A stretch of DNA of 64,000 nucleotides, taken from contig NZ_JACHVC010000007.1 of assembly GCF_014230145.1 (NCBI RefSeq), forward strand, positions 62,001 to 126,000, read 5' to 3'. This stretch comes from Pelagicoccus albus (GTDB lineage: Bacteria > Verrucomicrobiota > Verrucomicrobiia > Opitutales > Opitutaceae). The notes beneath the pieces were generated by a model. That model made no database searches, was not told where the DNA came from, and saw only the letters and a program-made list of their open reading frames with translations. Positions 44,125-51,779 of this stretch are shown in pieces. The translations under genes and the position numbers were made by a program. Position 1 is the stretch's first letter; the number at the start of each line of letters is the position of its first letter.

Positions 44125-45312
44125 TTACTCGAATTCCACGGCGACTTCGACATCCGCGTCGTAGTCCACTCCGTTTACCCCGAAGCCGAAGAGCTTGAGG
44201 AACTCGCTTTGGTAGCCGTCGAAATCGGTGTACTGGTCAATGGTATCGGTTTCGATCTTAGGCCAGATTTCGGCGATCTCGTCTTGGATCTCAGGCTTCA
44301 TTTCCCAGTCGTCCAAACGGATCAGGTCCAGCTCGTCGGTTGGGACTTCGCCACCATTGAACAGTCGGTCTGCGAAGAGGCGGTACATTTGCTCGATGCA
44401 GCCCTCGTGGGTGCCCTTTTCCTTCATCACCTTATAGAGGGCGGTGATGTAGAGGTTAACGCCAGGGATAGCGGATGAAGATTGAGTGACGAGGGCTTTG
44501 TTGACTGAGACGAAGGCTTGTCCACCGATGTTGGCCAACTTTTCGTTGATTGATTTTTTGGCCCGACGCACGTCCAGTTTGGCTTGTCCGAGGGCGCCGT
44601 CCTTGTAGATCGGCCAAGTGAATTGTGGGCCAATGTAGTCGTAGGCCACGCACTTGAATCCGTCGGCAAGCACGCCTGCCTCGCTCAGGGCATCGATCCA
44701 AAGTTCCCAGTCCTCGCCGCCCATGACCTTCACCGTGCCTTGGATTTCTTCGGGAGTGCCCGGTTCGAGAGTCGCGACTTGGATAGTCTTCTTATCGGTG
44801 TCGAGGTACTTGTTGGAGAAAGGTTTGCCGATTGGCTTGATGGCGGATTTGTAGACTTCGCCCGTTTTTGGGTCGGTACGGCGTGGGGCTCCGATGGAGT
44901 AGACCAACAAGTCGATCTTGCCGCCCATGTCTTCTTTGATGCGCTCGATGGCTTGAGCTTTGATTTCGTCGGAAAAGGCATCGCCGTTGATCGACTTGGC
45001 GTAGAGGCCTTCCACTTTGGCCTGTTTCTCGAAGGCGACGGAGTTGTACCAGCCGGCAGATGCGCAGCGTCCGCGTTCGGAAGGGCGTTCGAAAAAGACA
45101 CCTAGCGTATTCGCTCCCGAGCCAAAAGCGGCGGAGATGCGGGAAGAGAGTCCGTACCCTTGCGAAGCGCCCACGATCAAAACGTTTTTCGGCCCATCGG
45201 CTACGGATGGCTGGCTTTTTATGTAGTCGATTTGCTCTTGGACGTTTGCGGCGCAGCCAGTCGGATGGGCCGTGATGCAGATGAAGCCTTTTATCTTAGG
45301 TGTGACGATCAT
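44125..45312 (-). CDS. fabV: enoyl-[ACP] reductase FabV
   Basis: NADH-dependent trans-2-enoyl-ACP reductase, the last reduction of the fatty-acid elongation cycle; the FabV type is triclosan-tolerant. The 395 residues have the NADH loop VLIVGASQGYGLSSRI, GRCASAGWYN and the active-site Y-x8-K (WPIYKDGALGQAK), the spacing that separates FabV from FabI. Also present are GAPRRTDPKTG and ALVTQSSSAIPGVNLY. The family may also act as a trans-2-enoyl-CoA reductase in other lineages. Single gene with its own terminator. Confidence 0.95.
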   Translation of the reverse strand: MIVTPKIKGFICITAHPTGCAANVQEQIDYIKSQPSVADGPKNVLIVGASQGYGLSSRISAAFGSGANTLGVFFERPSERGRCASAGWYNSVAFEKQAKVEGLYAKSINGDAFSDEIKAQAIERIKEDMGGKIDLLVYSIGAPRRTDPKTGEVYKSAIKPIGKPFSNKYLDTDKKTIQVATLEPGTPEEIQGTVKVMGGEDWELWIDALSEAGVLADGFKCVAYDYIGPQFTWPIYKDGALGQAKLDVRRAKKSINEKLANIGGQAFVSVNKALVTQSSSAIPGVNLYITALYKVMKEKGTHEGCIEQMYRLFADRLFNGGEVPTDELDLIRLDDWEMKPEIQDEIAEIWPKIETDTIDQYTDFDGYQSEFLKLFGFGVNGVDYDADVEVAVEFE

Positions 45313-45478
45313 TGAAAGCTGTGAATAGGGTTACGCGTCCCGCTACGGGAAAAGGTCTGTGTTGTCGAAGATTGAGAATGATGGCCAGTTAATTGTTCCG
45401 GTCGCTCGAGGGCGTCCTAGCCAGGCGGAGAAGGGACGCAATCGTGACCTAGGGCAGGGCGTTTGACTGTCTGAAGCG

Positions 45479-45571
45479 CTACAGCAAGTAAGAGCCGAGG
45501 ATCCCGATGAGTAGAAGAGCCGCGATGATGCAGAGAACGCGTTTTTCCTGAGGGGTAGTCTTGAGGAGCAT
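45479..45571 (-). CDS. possible 30-residue membrane peptide
   Basis: A small open reading frame too short for routine calls, reading MLLKTTPQEKRVLC and then a strongly hydrophobic helix IIAALLLIGILGSYLL. The basic-then-hydrophobic shape is a typical small membrane peptide. It lies in the 317-bp region between fabV and the DsbD-like gene, divergent from the latter. No clear ribosome-binding site was found, so it could be chance. Confidence 0.35.
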   Translation of the reverse strand: MLLKTTPQEKRVLCIIAALLLIGILGSYLL

Positions 45572-45629
45572 TTGCTTGCCGTTTTTTTCGGGAATTTTAT
45601 TAAGCCCTTATCGCTCAGTACATTGTGTT

Positions 45630-47753
45630 ATGAACCCATTTCTTCGAGTAAAGCTCTTACTTTTGGCAGCCGTCTTCTACGGCGCTTCAGTCTGGGGACA
45701 AGGCCAGTTTAGTCTTGGACCAGTCGACACTGGCGAGGCCGAAGCCGAGTTGGTGGCGGATGTCGCTGCCATCGCTCCGGGGCAGGAGTTCCAAGTCGCC
45801 CTCAGGCTCGAGATGAGCCCGCACTGGCACGTTTATTGGATCAACCCCGGCGATACCGGGCTTGTGCCCGAGATAGAATGGAATCTGCCGGAGGGGTTTG
45901 AGATGGGGCCGCTCGAATTTCCGACGCCGCACCGAATTCCAACCCCGCCCTTGGTTTCCTACGGTTATGAAGATGAGATCTTTTTGTTGGCCAAGGTGAA
46001 GGCTCCGGCTTCGCTGGAGACCGGCAGCACCGTTCGTTTCGAAGGGGCCGCCTCTTGGCTAATCTGCAAAGAAGCCTGTATTCCCGGTTCGGCGGACTTG
46101 GCGCTCGAATTGCCCGTCACCGAAACGGGAGAAACCTTTGCTCCTGCGGAGTACGCCAGCAAAATGGCAGAGACACGTGACGCTCTGCCGCGCGAAGCGG
46201 AGGGAGGAGTACTCGCCTACGAGGACCTCGGCGACACCTTGATCGTGACCTTGAAGTGGTCCGGCCTGCAGGGAATGACCTTGGAGGACCCTTACTTTTA
46301 CATCGAGCAAGAGGCGGTTTCGGATTCCGCCAAGGAGCAAAGCTTCGATCTGAACGGAGACGTACTGCGAATCGGAATCCCAAAAACCGACTACTTCGAG
46401 GAGCCGGAAAATGGCTACAGTGGGCTATTGTATTCCGCCAATGGTTTCGAGGCGGCAGGTGGGGTGGATGCGGTCCGCTTCCACGTGCCCGGAGATCTCG
46501 CCAGCATGGGGGCGACTCCAAGTGTGGCGGGCGAAGCTGCTTTCGACATCGGTTTTACCCAGGCGCTGCTCTACGCGTTTCTGGGCGGAATGATCTTGAA
46601 CCTCATGCCCTGCGTTTTTCCGGTGCTTTCTATCAAGGTACTCGGCTTCGTCCAGCAATCCGGCGAGGACAAGGGCAAGGTCCTGAAGCACGGGATTATG
46701 TTTACTATCGGAGTGTTGGCCTCCTTCTGGCTTTTGGCGGGGACTTTGATCGCCCTGCGCTCCGCGGGTGAGAGCCTCGGCTGGGGATTCCAGCTGCAGC
46801 AGCCTGAGTTCGTGGCCGTGATGCTGGTGGTCATGTTCCTCTTTGGCTTGAGCATGTCCGGCGTCTTTGAAATGGGGACCTCTGCCATCAGTTTGCAGGG
46901 CAAGGTAAAGGGCGACGGTTACTCCGGGTCCTTCTTTTCAGGCGTCATCGCAACGGCGGTAGCGACTCCCTGTACGGGACCATTCATGGGGCAAGCCCTT
47001 GGCTACGCGCTCACCTTATCCGCTTTTCAGTCGCTTACGGTTTTCACCTTTCTGGCCCTTGGCATGGCCACGCCATACTTGGTGCTCTCGGCCAATCCAT
47101 CACTGATCAACAAGCTCCCGCGTCCAGGAGCCTGGATGGAAACCTTCAAGCAGGTTATGGCCTTCCCGATGTACGCGACCTGTATCTGGCTGGTCTGGCT
47201 CTTGGGGGCGCATTTGGGTAACGACGGACTCGTCTACGTGCTCGGTGGACTCTTGGTCGTCGCTATCGGCGCCTGGATCTACGGACGCTGGTCAACTCCG
47301 GTCAAATCCAAGTCTACTCGACGCTTCGCGAGCGGCCTCGCCCTGCTGTCGGTGCTCGGAGGAATTTGGCTGATGATGCCAGGAGAAGCGGGTGAGGAGA
47401 AAGAAGAGATCCCCTGGCAGACTTATTCTCCCGCTCTGGTCGATGAGCTATCCACTTCCGGAAAGCCAGTGTTTATAGATTTCACCGCGGACTGGTGCCT
47501 GACTTGTAAAGCCAACGAGATTCGCCTTTTCAGCTCGGACGAAGTGCTGGATCGAATCGATGACGGCGAGGTGCAGTTGGTACGAGGGGATTGGACCAAG
47601 AAGGACTCGGTCATAACCGAAGCCTTGGCCAAATACGGCCGCTCCAGCGTACCGCTTTATCTGCTCTACGACGGAGATGGCTCCGAACCACGTGTTCTCC
47701 CGCAAGTCCTCAGTCCGTCCACCTTTTTGGCGGCCCTCGATGAAATCGATTAG
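45630..47753 (+). CDS. DsbD-like thiol:disulfide transport reductase
   Basis: A 707-residue membrane protein that carries electrons from cytoplasmic thioredoxin to the periplasm. The signal peptide (VKLLLLAAVFYGASVWG) is followed by the N-terminal DsbD-alpha/DsbC-like domain with CxxxC (LICKEACIPG). The 8-helix core holds NLMPCVFPVLSIK and ATPCTGPFMGQ, and the C-terminal thioredoxin domain has FTADWCLTCKANE. All four cysteine sites are present. The ATG at 45630 gives a clean signal peptide. It is followed 88 bp later by a secreted redoxin that is a plausible client. Confidence 0.9.
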   Translation: MNPFLRVKLLLLAAVFYGASVWGQGQFSLGPVDTGEAEAELVADVAAIAPGQEFQVALRLEMSPHWHVYWINPGDTGLVPEIEWNLPEGFEMGPLEFPTPHRIPTPPLVSYGYEDEIFLLAKVKAPASLETGSTVRFEGAASWLICKEACIPGSADLALELPVTETGETFAPAEYASKMAETRDALPREAEGGVLAYEDLGDTLIVTLKWSGLQGMTLEDPYFYIEQEAVSDSAKEQSFDLNGDVLRIGIPKTDYFEEPENGYSGLLYSANGFEAAGGVDAVRFHVPGDLASMGATPSVAGEAAFDIGFTQALLYAFLGGMILNLMPCVFPVLSIKVLGFVQQSGEDKGKVLKHGIMFTIGVLASFWLLAGTLIALRSAGESLGWGFQLQQPEFVAVMLVVMFLFGLSMSGVFEMGTSAISLQGKVKGDGYSGSFFSGVIATAVATPCTGPFMGQALGYALTLSAFQSLTVFTFLALGMATPYLVLSANPSLINKLPRPGAWMETFKQVMAFPMYATCIWLVWLLGAHLGNDGLVYVLGGLLVVAIGAWIYGRWSTPVKSKSTRRFASGLALLSVLGGIWLMMPGEAGEEKEEIPWQTYSPALVDELSTSGKPVFIDFTADWCLTCKANEIRLFSSDEVLDRIDDGEVQLVRGDWTKKDSVITEALAKYGRSSVPLYLLYDGDGSEPRVLPQVLSPSTFLAALDEID

Positions 47754-47841
47754 GCTCCTGAACAGTTTTTTTAGGTAGCACCTCAGGCCGTTAAGATCCG
47801 GCCGTTTGCTCCTGTTTTAGAACAACCAACCAAGACCCAAG

Positions 47842-48456
47842 ATGACTCTTATCCAACGCCTCGTCAGTTGCGTAGCGGCCACGCTACTTTTCGCCGGAAG
47901 CCTTTCAGCCGCCCAAGTCGGTGCCTCCGCTCCCGCTTTTAGTCTAGTTGACACCCAAGGCAACGAACACTCCCTGTCCGATTTTGAGGGCAAAGTGGTA
48001 GTGCTGGAATGGACCAATTTCGGCTGCCCCTTCGTCAAGAAGCACTACAACTCCGGAAACATGCAGGGGCTGCAGGAGCATGCTACCGGCAAGGATGTGG
48101 TTTGGCTTTCTATTTGCTCCTCCGCTCCCGGGAAGCAGGGCAACATGAGTTCTGAAGAGTGGAGCTCCGCTCTCGAGGAAAAGGGCTCCAAAGCCACCGC
48201 GGTTCTTATCGACGAGTCCGGCGAAGTTGGCCGTGCCTACGGAGCGAAGGCTACGCCTCACATGTTCGTAATCGATGAAAGTGGTACGCTCGTTTACGAC
48301 GGAGCCATCGATAGCATCGCCTCCGCAAGTCCTTCGGATATCGAGAAGGCTGAGAATTACGTGAAGTCTGCTTTGGCTTCCCTGTTCGCGGGAGAGCCCA
48401 TCGAGACTGCCAAAGCCAAGCCATACGGTTGCGGCATCAAGTACGCTCAAAACTAG
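47842..48456 (+). CDS. secreted redoxin (AhpC/TSA-like thioredoxin-fold protein)
   Basis: A 204-residue exported protein with a signal peptide (LVSCVAATLLFAGSLSA) and a thioredoxin-fold domain. Its active site is FGCPFVKKHYNSG (Cys62), a single-cysteine CxxxK pattern seen in periplasmic redoxins. Later DESGEVGRAYGAKATPHMFVID carries the cis-proline. The family is close to peroxiredoxins, with no proven peroxidase activity here. It stands directly after the DsbD-like gene and would be reduced by it. Confidence 0.85.
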   Translation: MTLIQRLVSCVAATLLFAGSLSAAQVGASAPAFSLVDTQGNEHSLSDFEGKVVVLEWTNFGCPFVKKHYNSGNMQGLQEHATGKDVVWLSICSSAPGKQGNMSSEEWSSALEEKGSKATAVLIDESGEVGRAYGAKATPHMFVIDESGTLVYDGAIDSIASASPSDIEKAENYVKSALASLFAGEPIETAKAKPYGCGIKYAQN

Positions 48457-48478
48457 TCGGCAGGCTTCCTTCGCCGGT

Positions 48479-49009
48479 CTATGCAAGATCGGCTACAAAA
48501 CGATACGGACGCTGCGACCAATCCGGTCCAGCGTAGTCGATCCCGATGCGTGGTGTCGCTTTCACCAAAGCGTCGTCCACACGAGGAGCGTCCTCCAAGT
48601 GGAGACCACTCTGCCGTTTTGCGGGCAAGGAATTCAGTTCCTTGCCTATGCCGAGTCTCTTGGTCAGCCGCCCCGGACCGCTTACGGATTCTAGGCCCCG
48701 AATTAAAATTGCGGCTGGATAGTCCTGTGGGCCGGTCACGAGATTTAGCATCTGGTGCATCCCGTAAATGAGGTAAACGTACCAGTGCCCAGCCGGTCCA
48801 AACATGACTTCGGTCCTCGTGGTTCGACCTTTTGAGGCATGGCAGGCCAAGTCTTCTGGGCCGTCGTAGGCCTCCGTCTCGATTATCCGGAGACGTTGCA
48901 CAATCCTCGTTGCGGTGTCGGTCCGCACCAGCTGCTTTCCGATTAGCTCGCGAGCGAGTCGGACGGTGTCGGCGGAAGTGAATTCAGCTGGTTTCAGGAT
49001 ACGAGCCAT
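48479..49009 (-). CDS. 3-methyladenine DNA glycosylase (AAG/MPG family)
   Basis: Removes alkylated bases from DNA, starting base-excision repair. A 176-residue protein with IIETEAYDGPEDLACHA (catalytic Glu), RTEVMFGPAGHWYVYLIYG and AILIRGLES, all characteristic of the AAG family. The ATG at 49009 (MARILKPAEF) is preferred; an in-frame ATG at 49033 would add eight residues. It is transcribed convergently with the redoxin gene and starts 32 bp from the divergent kinase ORF. Confidence 0.9.
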   Translation of the reverse strand: MARILKPAEFTSADTVRLARELIGKQLVRTDTATRIVQRLRIIETEAYDGPEDLACHASKGRTTRTEVMFGPAGHWYVYLIYGMHQMLNLVTGPQDYPAAILIRGLESVSGPGRLTKRLGIGKELNSLPAKRQSGLHLEDAPRVDDALVKATPRIGIDYAGPDWSQRPYRFVADLA

Positions 49010-49089
49010 GAGGAAGCTACTCTTAAAAGTCATCGACTGATTTGAGGCAATGGTTGCGTGTGGAGGGAACGTGTTTACATGATCCGAGC

Positions 49090-49986
49090 ATGCCCAAAAT
49101 CATTACCTTTACCGCCAACCTTTTGGCGGAGACGACTTACGAGTTTCCGGAATTCAAAATTGGCAAGACCCAGAGGGCGGTAGGCCAATTCTTCCAAGTG
49201 GGAGGCAAGGGGATCAATGTCAGCAAGATGCTCAATCTGCTGGGAGCCGAGAATCAGGCTCTTTGTTTCCCGGGAGGAAATCTTGGGCCCGCCTGTGAAG
49301 CGTGGCTGGCGGAGACCGGCATCTCGACGCTCGCATTCCGAGAGGGCTGCGAAACCCGATCGGGCGCTGTAATACGATCGGGGGAAGCGGTGGAGACTAC
49401 TTTCTTGGGCTTGGATTCAACCGTATCGGTCTCCGCGATACGCGAAGCCGTAGCGGCTTTGGCGGCTATCAGCGAGCCTTTCGTATTCGCGGTTTGTGGA
49501 TCGGTGCAGGGCTGGGAAGACCCTCGCTGGGATGTATTGAGAGACTGGATCGAAAACCGGGGCGAGCATGTATCCCTTGTCGTTGATAACTACGGACCAA
49601 GTCTCCCGTGGTTCGCGAATCAGCGACCGGAGATCATCAAATTCAATCGCGACGAGCTAGAGATTTTGTTCGAAGGCGAAGAACGCAGCCTTCCCACGCC
49701 GGAGCTGATAGGGCGAGCGCGTGAACGCTATGCCTGCGATCGCTGGATGGTAACCAACGGCGAAAAGGAAGTTTGGGTGCAGGATCAAGACGGGACTGCG
49801 AGTTCGTTCCAACCTAGGTCCGTGGAATGCATTTCACCCGTCGGTTGCGGCGATGTCTCTTTCGCCACGCTTATCGATTGTCTGTATAACAAATCAGGAT
49901 ACGACTTGAGGTCGGCTGCGGAGCTGGCCAGCGAATACGCCTCGCGCAGCGCGGCCAGTGCGGGGATCGCCGACTTCGAGCTTTAA
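49090..49986 (+). CDS. PfkB-family carbohydrate kinase (1-phosphofructokinase-like)
   Basis: A 298-residue sugar kinase. GGKGINVSKMLNLLGAENQAL is the substrate-side motif of 1-phosphofructokinase/tagatose-6-phosphate kinase and SPVGCGDVSFATLID has the anion hole and catalytic Asp. The start ATG at 49090 (MPKIITFTANLL) matches the family; the earlier in-frame ATG is not conserved. The substrate is a phosphorylated ketohexose by similarity. No PTS or FruR-like neighbour is present. Confidence 0.82.
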   Translation: MPKIITFTANLLAETTYEFPEFKIGKTQRAVGQFFQVGGKGINVSKMLNLLGAENQALCFPGGNLGPACEAWLAETGISTLAFREGCETRSGAVIRSGEAVETTFLGLDSTVSVSAIREAVAALAAISEPFVFAVCGSVQGWEDPRWDVLRDWIENRGEHVSLVVDNYGPSLPWFANQRPEIIKFNRDELEILFEGEERSLPTPELIGRARERYACDRWMVTNGEKEVWVQDQDGTASSFQPRSVECISPVGCGDVSFATLIDCLYNKSGYDLRSAAELASEYASRSAASAGIADFEL

Positions 49987-50009
49987 GCATCGAGGCCGGC
50001 TTGGGGTTT

Positions 50010-51668
50010 CTAGAGCTGAGGGCCGAGGTCCCAGTCGCGTGGATGCTCGACTTGGTAGCTGAGCTTCAAGTCCTTCGTTTCCTTAGGCGCGAGCGTTAGC
50101 TCCCACTGGAAGATCCCGCTGTCCTCCTTGCCCTCTAGGACTTTGATTTCGCTCGCAGAAGGGGATAGTCGTTCGATCTCGATTTTCGCGTCGGTGGCGA
50201 TTGGGAATTGGTCGACGACAACCACTTTGTGCGGCACGGAGTGATAGTTGGTCACCTTGTTGGTGTAGTTTCGGGTCAGAGTGACGGTCTTGTCGAAAAG
50301 GCCAGTATCTTTGTCCTGTTGAGCGCCTTCGATCCGTTTGGCGATTATGTTGGCATCGGTGCCTAGCGAGAGCTCGATCTTTTCGGTAGGCAGGGTCTTT
50401 TCCAAAGCGACCTTGGAGGATAGTTTTCCATCGACGAAAGCGAGGGCTTGGCCCGCTAGGATGGGGAGGTCGAGCTCGTTGGTTGCTCTTGCTCGCAAGT
50501 AGGTATCGAGCTGCACTCGCGGAACGACTTCCGACCAGTATTCCGCTTTGAGTTCCGCTTGGGTGACGGGGAGGGTGGAAGCGTCCTGTCGTGAAGGGAC
50601 CGTAACTTCGCCCGGCAGCGTCACTTGGAAGGAGACAGTGGAGGCCGAGACGGTGATGCTTTGCTGTGATGGAACGGGAGCCGCACCGGCCATTACGGAG
50701 TTGGTTAACCTAGCTTTTCTGCGAGGAGCTGAAACTTCGAAAGGGCTAAGTTCGTAGACTTCGTCGTCCGTCTCGTATTCGGGACGATGTTGGCTTAGCA
50801 CGACGGGATATAGCTCTGGAACGTTCCCTCGGCGGTTGGTTTGGTTGGTATGGAGCGAGAGGCTGACGTCGGTCCAGTCCTCGCCAGTCTTTTGCCATAC
50901 GTTAGCGAAGTATCCGAAATCCAAGCGCGCTTCTTCCGGAAAGGCACGGAGCTCGTATTGCGGCTGCCAACGAGCGCTCAGTGCTTGGTAGCTAATGCTC
51001 ATTTCCACCTCTTGGGCAGTGTCCAAATCGATTTCTACTTCCGCCAAAGATTGGGTCAGGCTATCCTGTTCACGCGCCTTTTGCAGCTCTTGTTTAATTT
51101 CTTTTTCCTTTTTGTTCAGAGCGACGAGTTCTAGGGCTACCTTGTATTCGATATCGGCGGCTTCCTTGCGGGTGTTTTCAACCAACTCCCAGGTTTCCAT
51201 GCCGCTGGAGAGCGAAAGACTACTTCCGTTTTCCGCCAGTTCTCCAAATCCATCGGCGAACGATTTCGCGAGGCTTTCGACGTAATCTAGTCGAGCTCGG
51301 GCCGATGATTTCCGTTGTTGAACGGTTTGTATTTCGTGGCGAATTGCTTCCAGTCTCTCGCGGATCGCTTCGATCTCTGTTGATTCTTCAGAGTAAGGGT
51401 CCCTGAAAATCCTGGCGTTTCGGATAACCCCCTTTGCTTCGCCGATGTTGGCTTCCAAGGTGTTATAATCGACGGATGTGGGTAAGCCGTCGAACCGTAT
51501 CGTCGATTTGCCTGCAGGCGCTTGTAGGGTGGCTACTCGCGTGATGCGGGCCCCATCTCGGAAGAGAGAGACGGAGCTTATTTTTGATGAGGGTTCGAGC
51601 GGCTCGCCCCTCAGGTTTGCCAGCGTGATTCCGCTGACCATGGCGAAAATGAAAAGGGTCTTTTGCAT
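50010..51668 (-). CDS. DUF4139 / MuiA-type secreted protein
   Basis: A 552-residue exported protein. The signal peptide (TLFIFAMVSGITLANLRG) is followed by the DUF4140 N-terminal beta domain (VSLFRDGARITRVATL), a long coiled coil (about 95-210) and a DUF4139 C-terminal domain (YQALSARWQPQYELR and EWELTLAPKETKDLKLSY-type sequence). Such proteins are surface or periplasmic and linked to mucoidy in a few bacteria, with no known activity. An unusual part near residue 305 contains VYELSPFEVSAPRR, a motif common at the start of Opitutae TonB-dependent receptors. Confidence 0.82.
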   Translation of the reverse strand: MQKTLFIFAMVSGITLANLRGEPLEPSSKISSVSLFRDGARITRVATLQAPAGKSTIRFDGLPTSVDYNTLEANIGEAKGVIRNARIFRDPYSEESTEIEAIRERLEAIRHEIQTVQQRKSSARARLDYVESLAKSFADGFGELAENGSSLSLSSGMETWELVENTRKEAADIEYKVALELVALNKKEKEIKQELQKAREQDSLTQSLAEVEIDLDTAQEVEMSISYQALSARWQPQYELRAFPEEARLDFGYFANVWQKTGEDWTDVSLSLHTNQTNRRGNVPELYPVVLSQHRPEYETDDEVYELSPFEVSAPRRKARLTNSVMAGAAPVPSQQSITVSASTVSFQVTLPGEVTVPSRQDASTLPVTQAELKAEYWSEVVPRVQLDTYLRARATNELDLPILAGQALAFVDGKLSSKVALEKTLPTEKIELSLGTDANIIAKRIEGAQQDKDTGLFDKTVTLTRNYTNKVTNYHSVPHKVVVVDQFPIATDAKIEIERLSPSASEIKVLEGKEDSGIFQWELTLAPKETKDLKLSYQVEHPRDWDLGPQL

Positions 51669-51779
51669 AAGGAGGAATTTTAGGGTTTGGTTTTTAAGAG
51701 CGGATTGTGGGCTAAGAGTTCCCTTATTAGGTACGGCGTGGTTGCTATTTTGGATCCGCTCTTTTCAATTCGGCCGGTT

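Noticed and set aside
47786-47803. Hairpin GGCCG/CGGCC between the DsbD-like gene and the redoxin
   Set aside because: The stem is five pairs and the T-run is interrupted; too weak to call a terminator.
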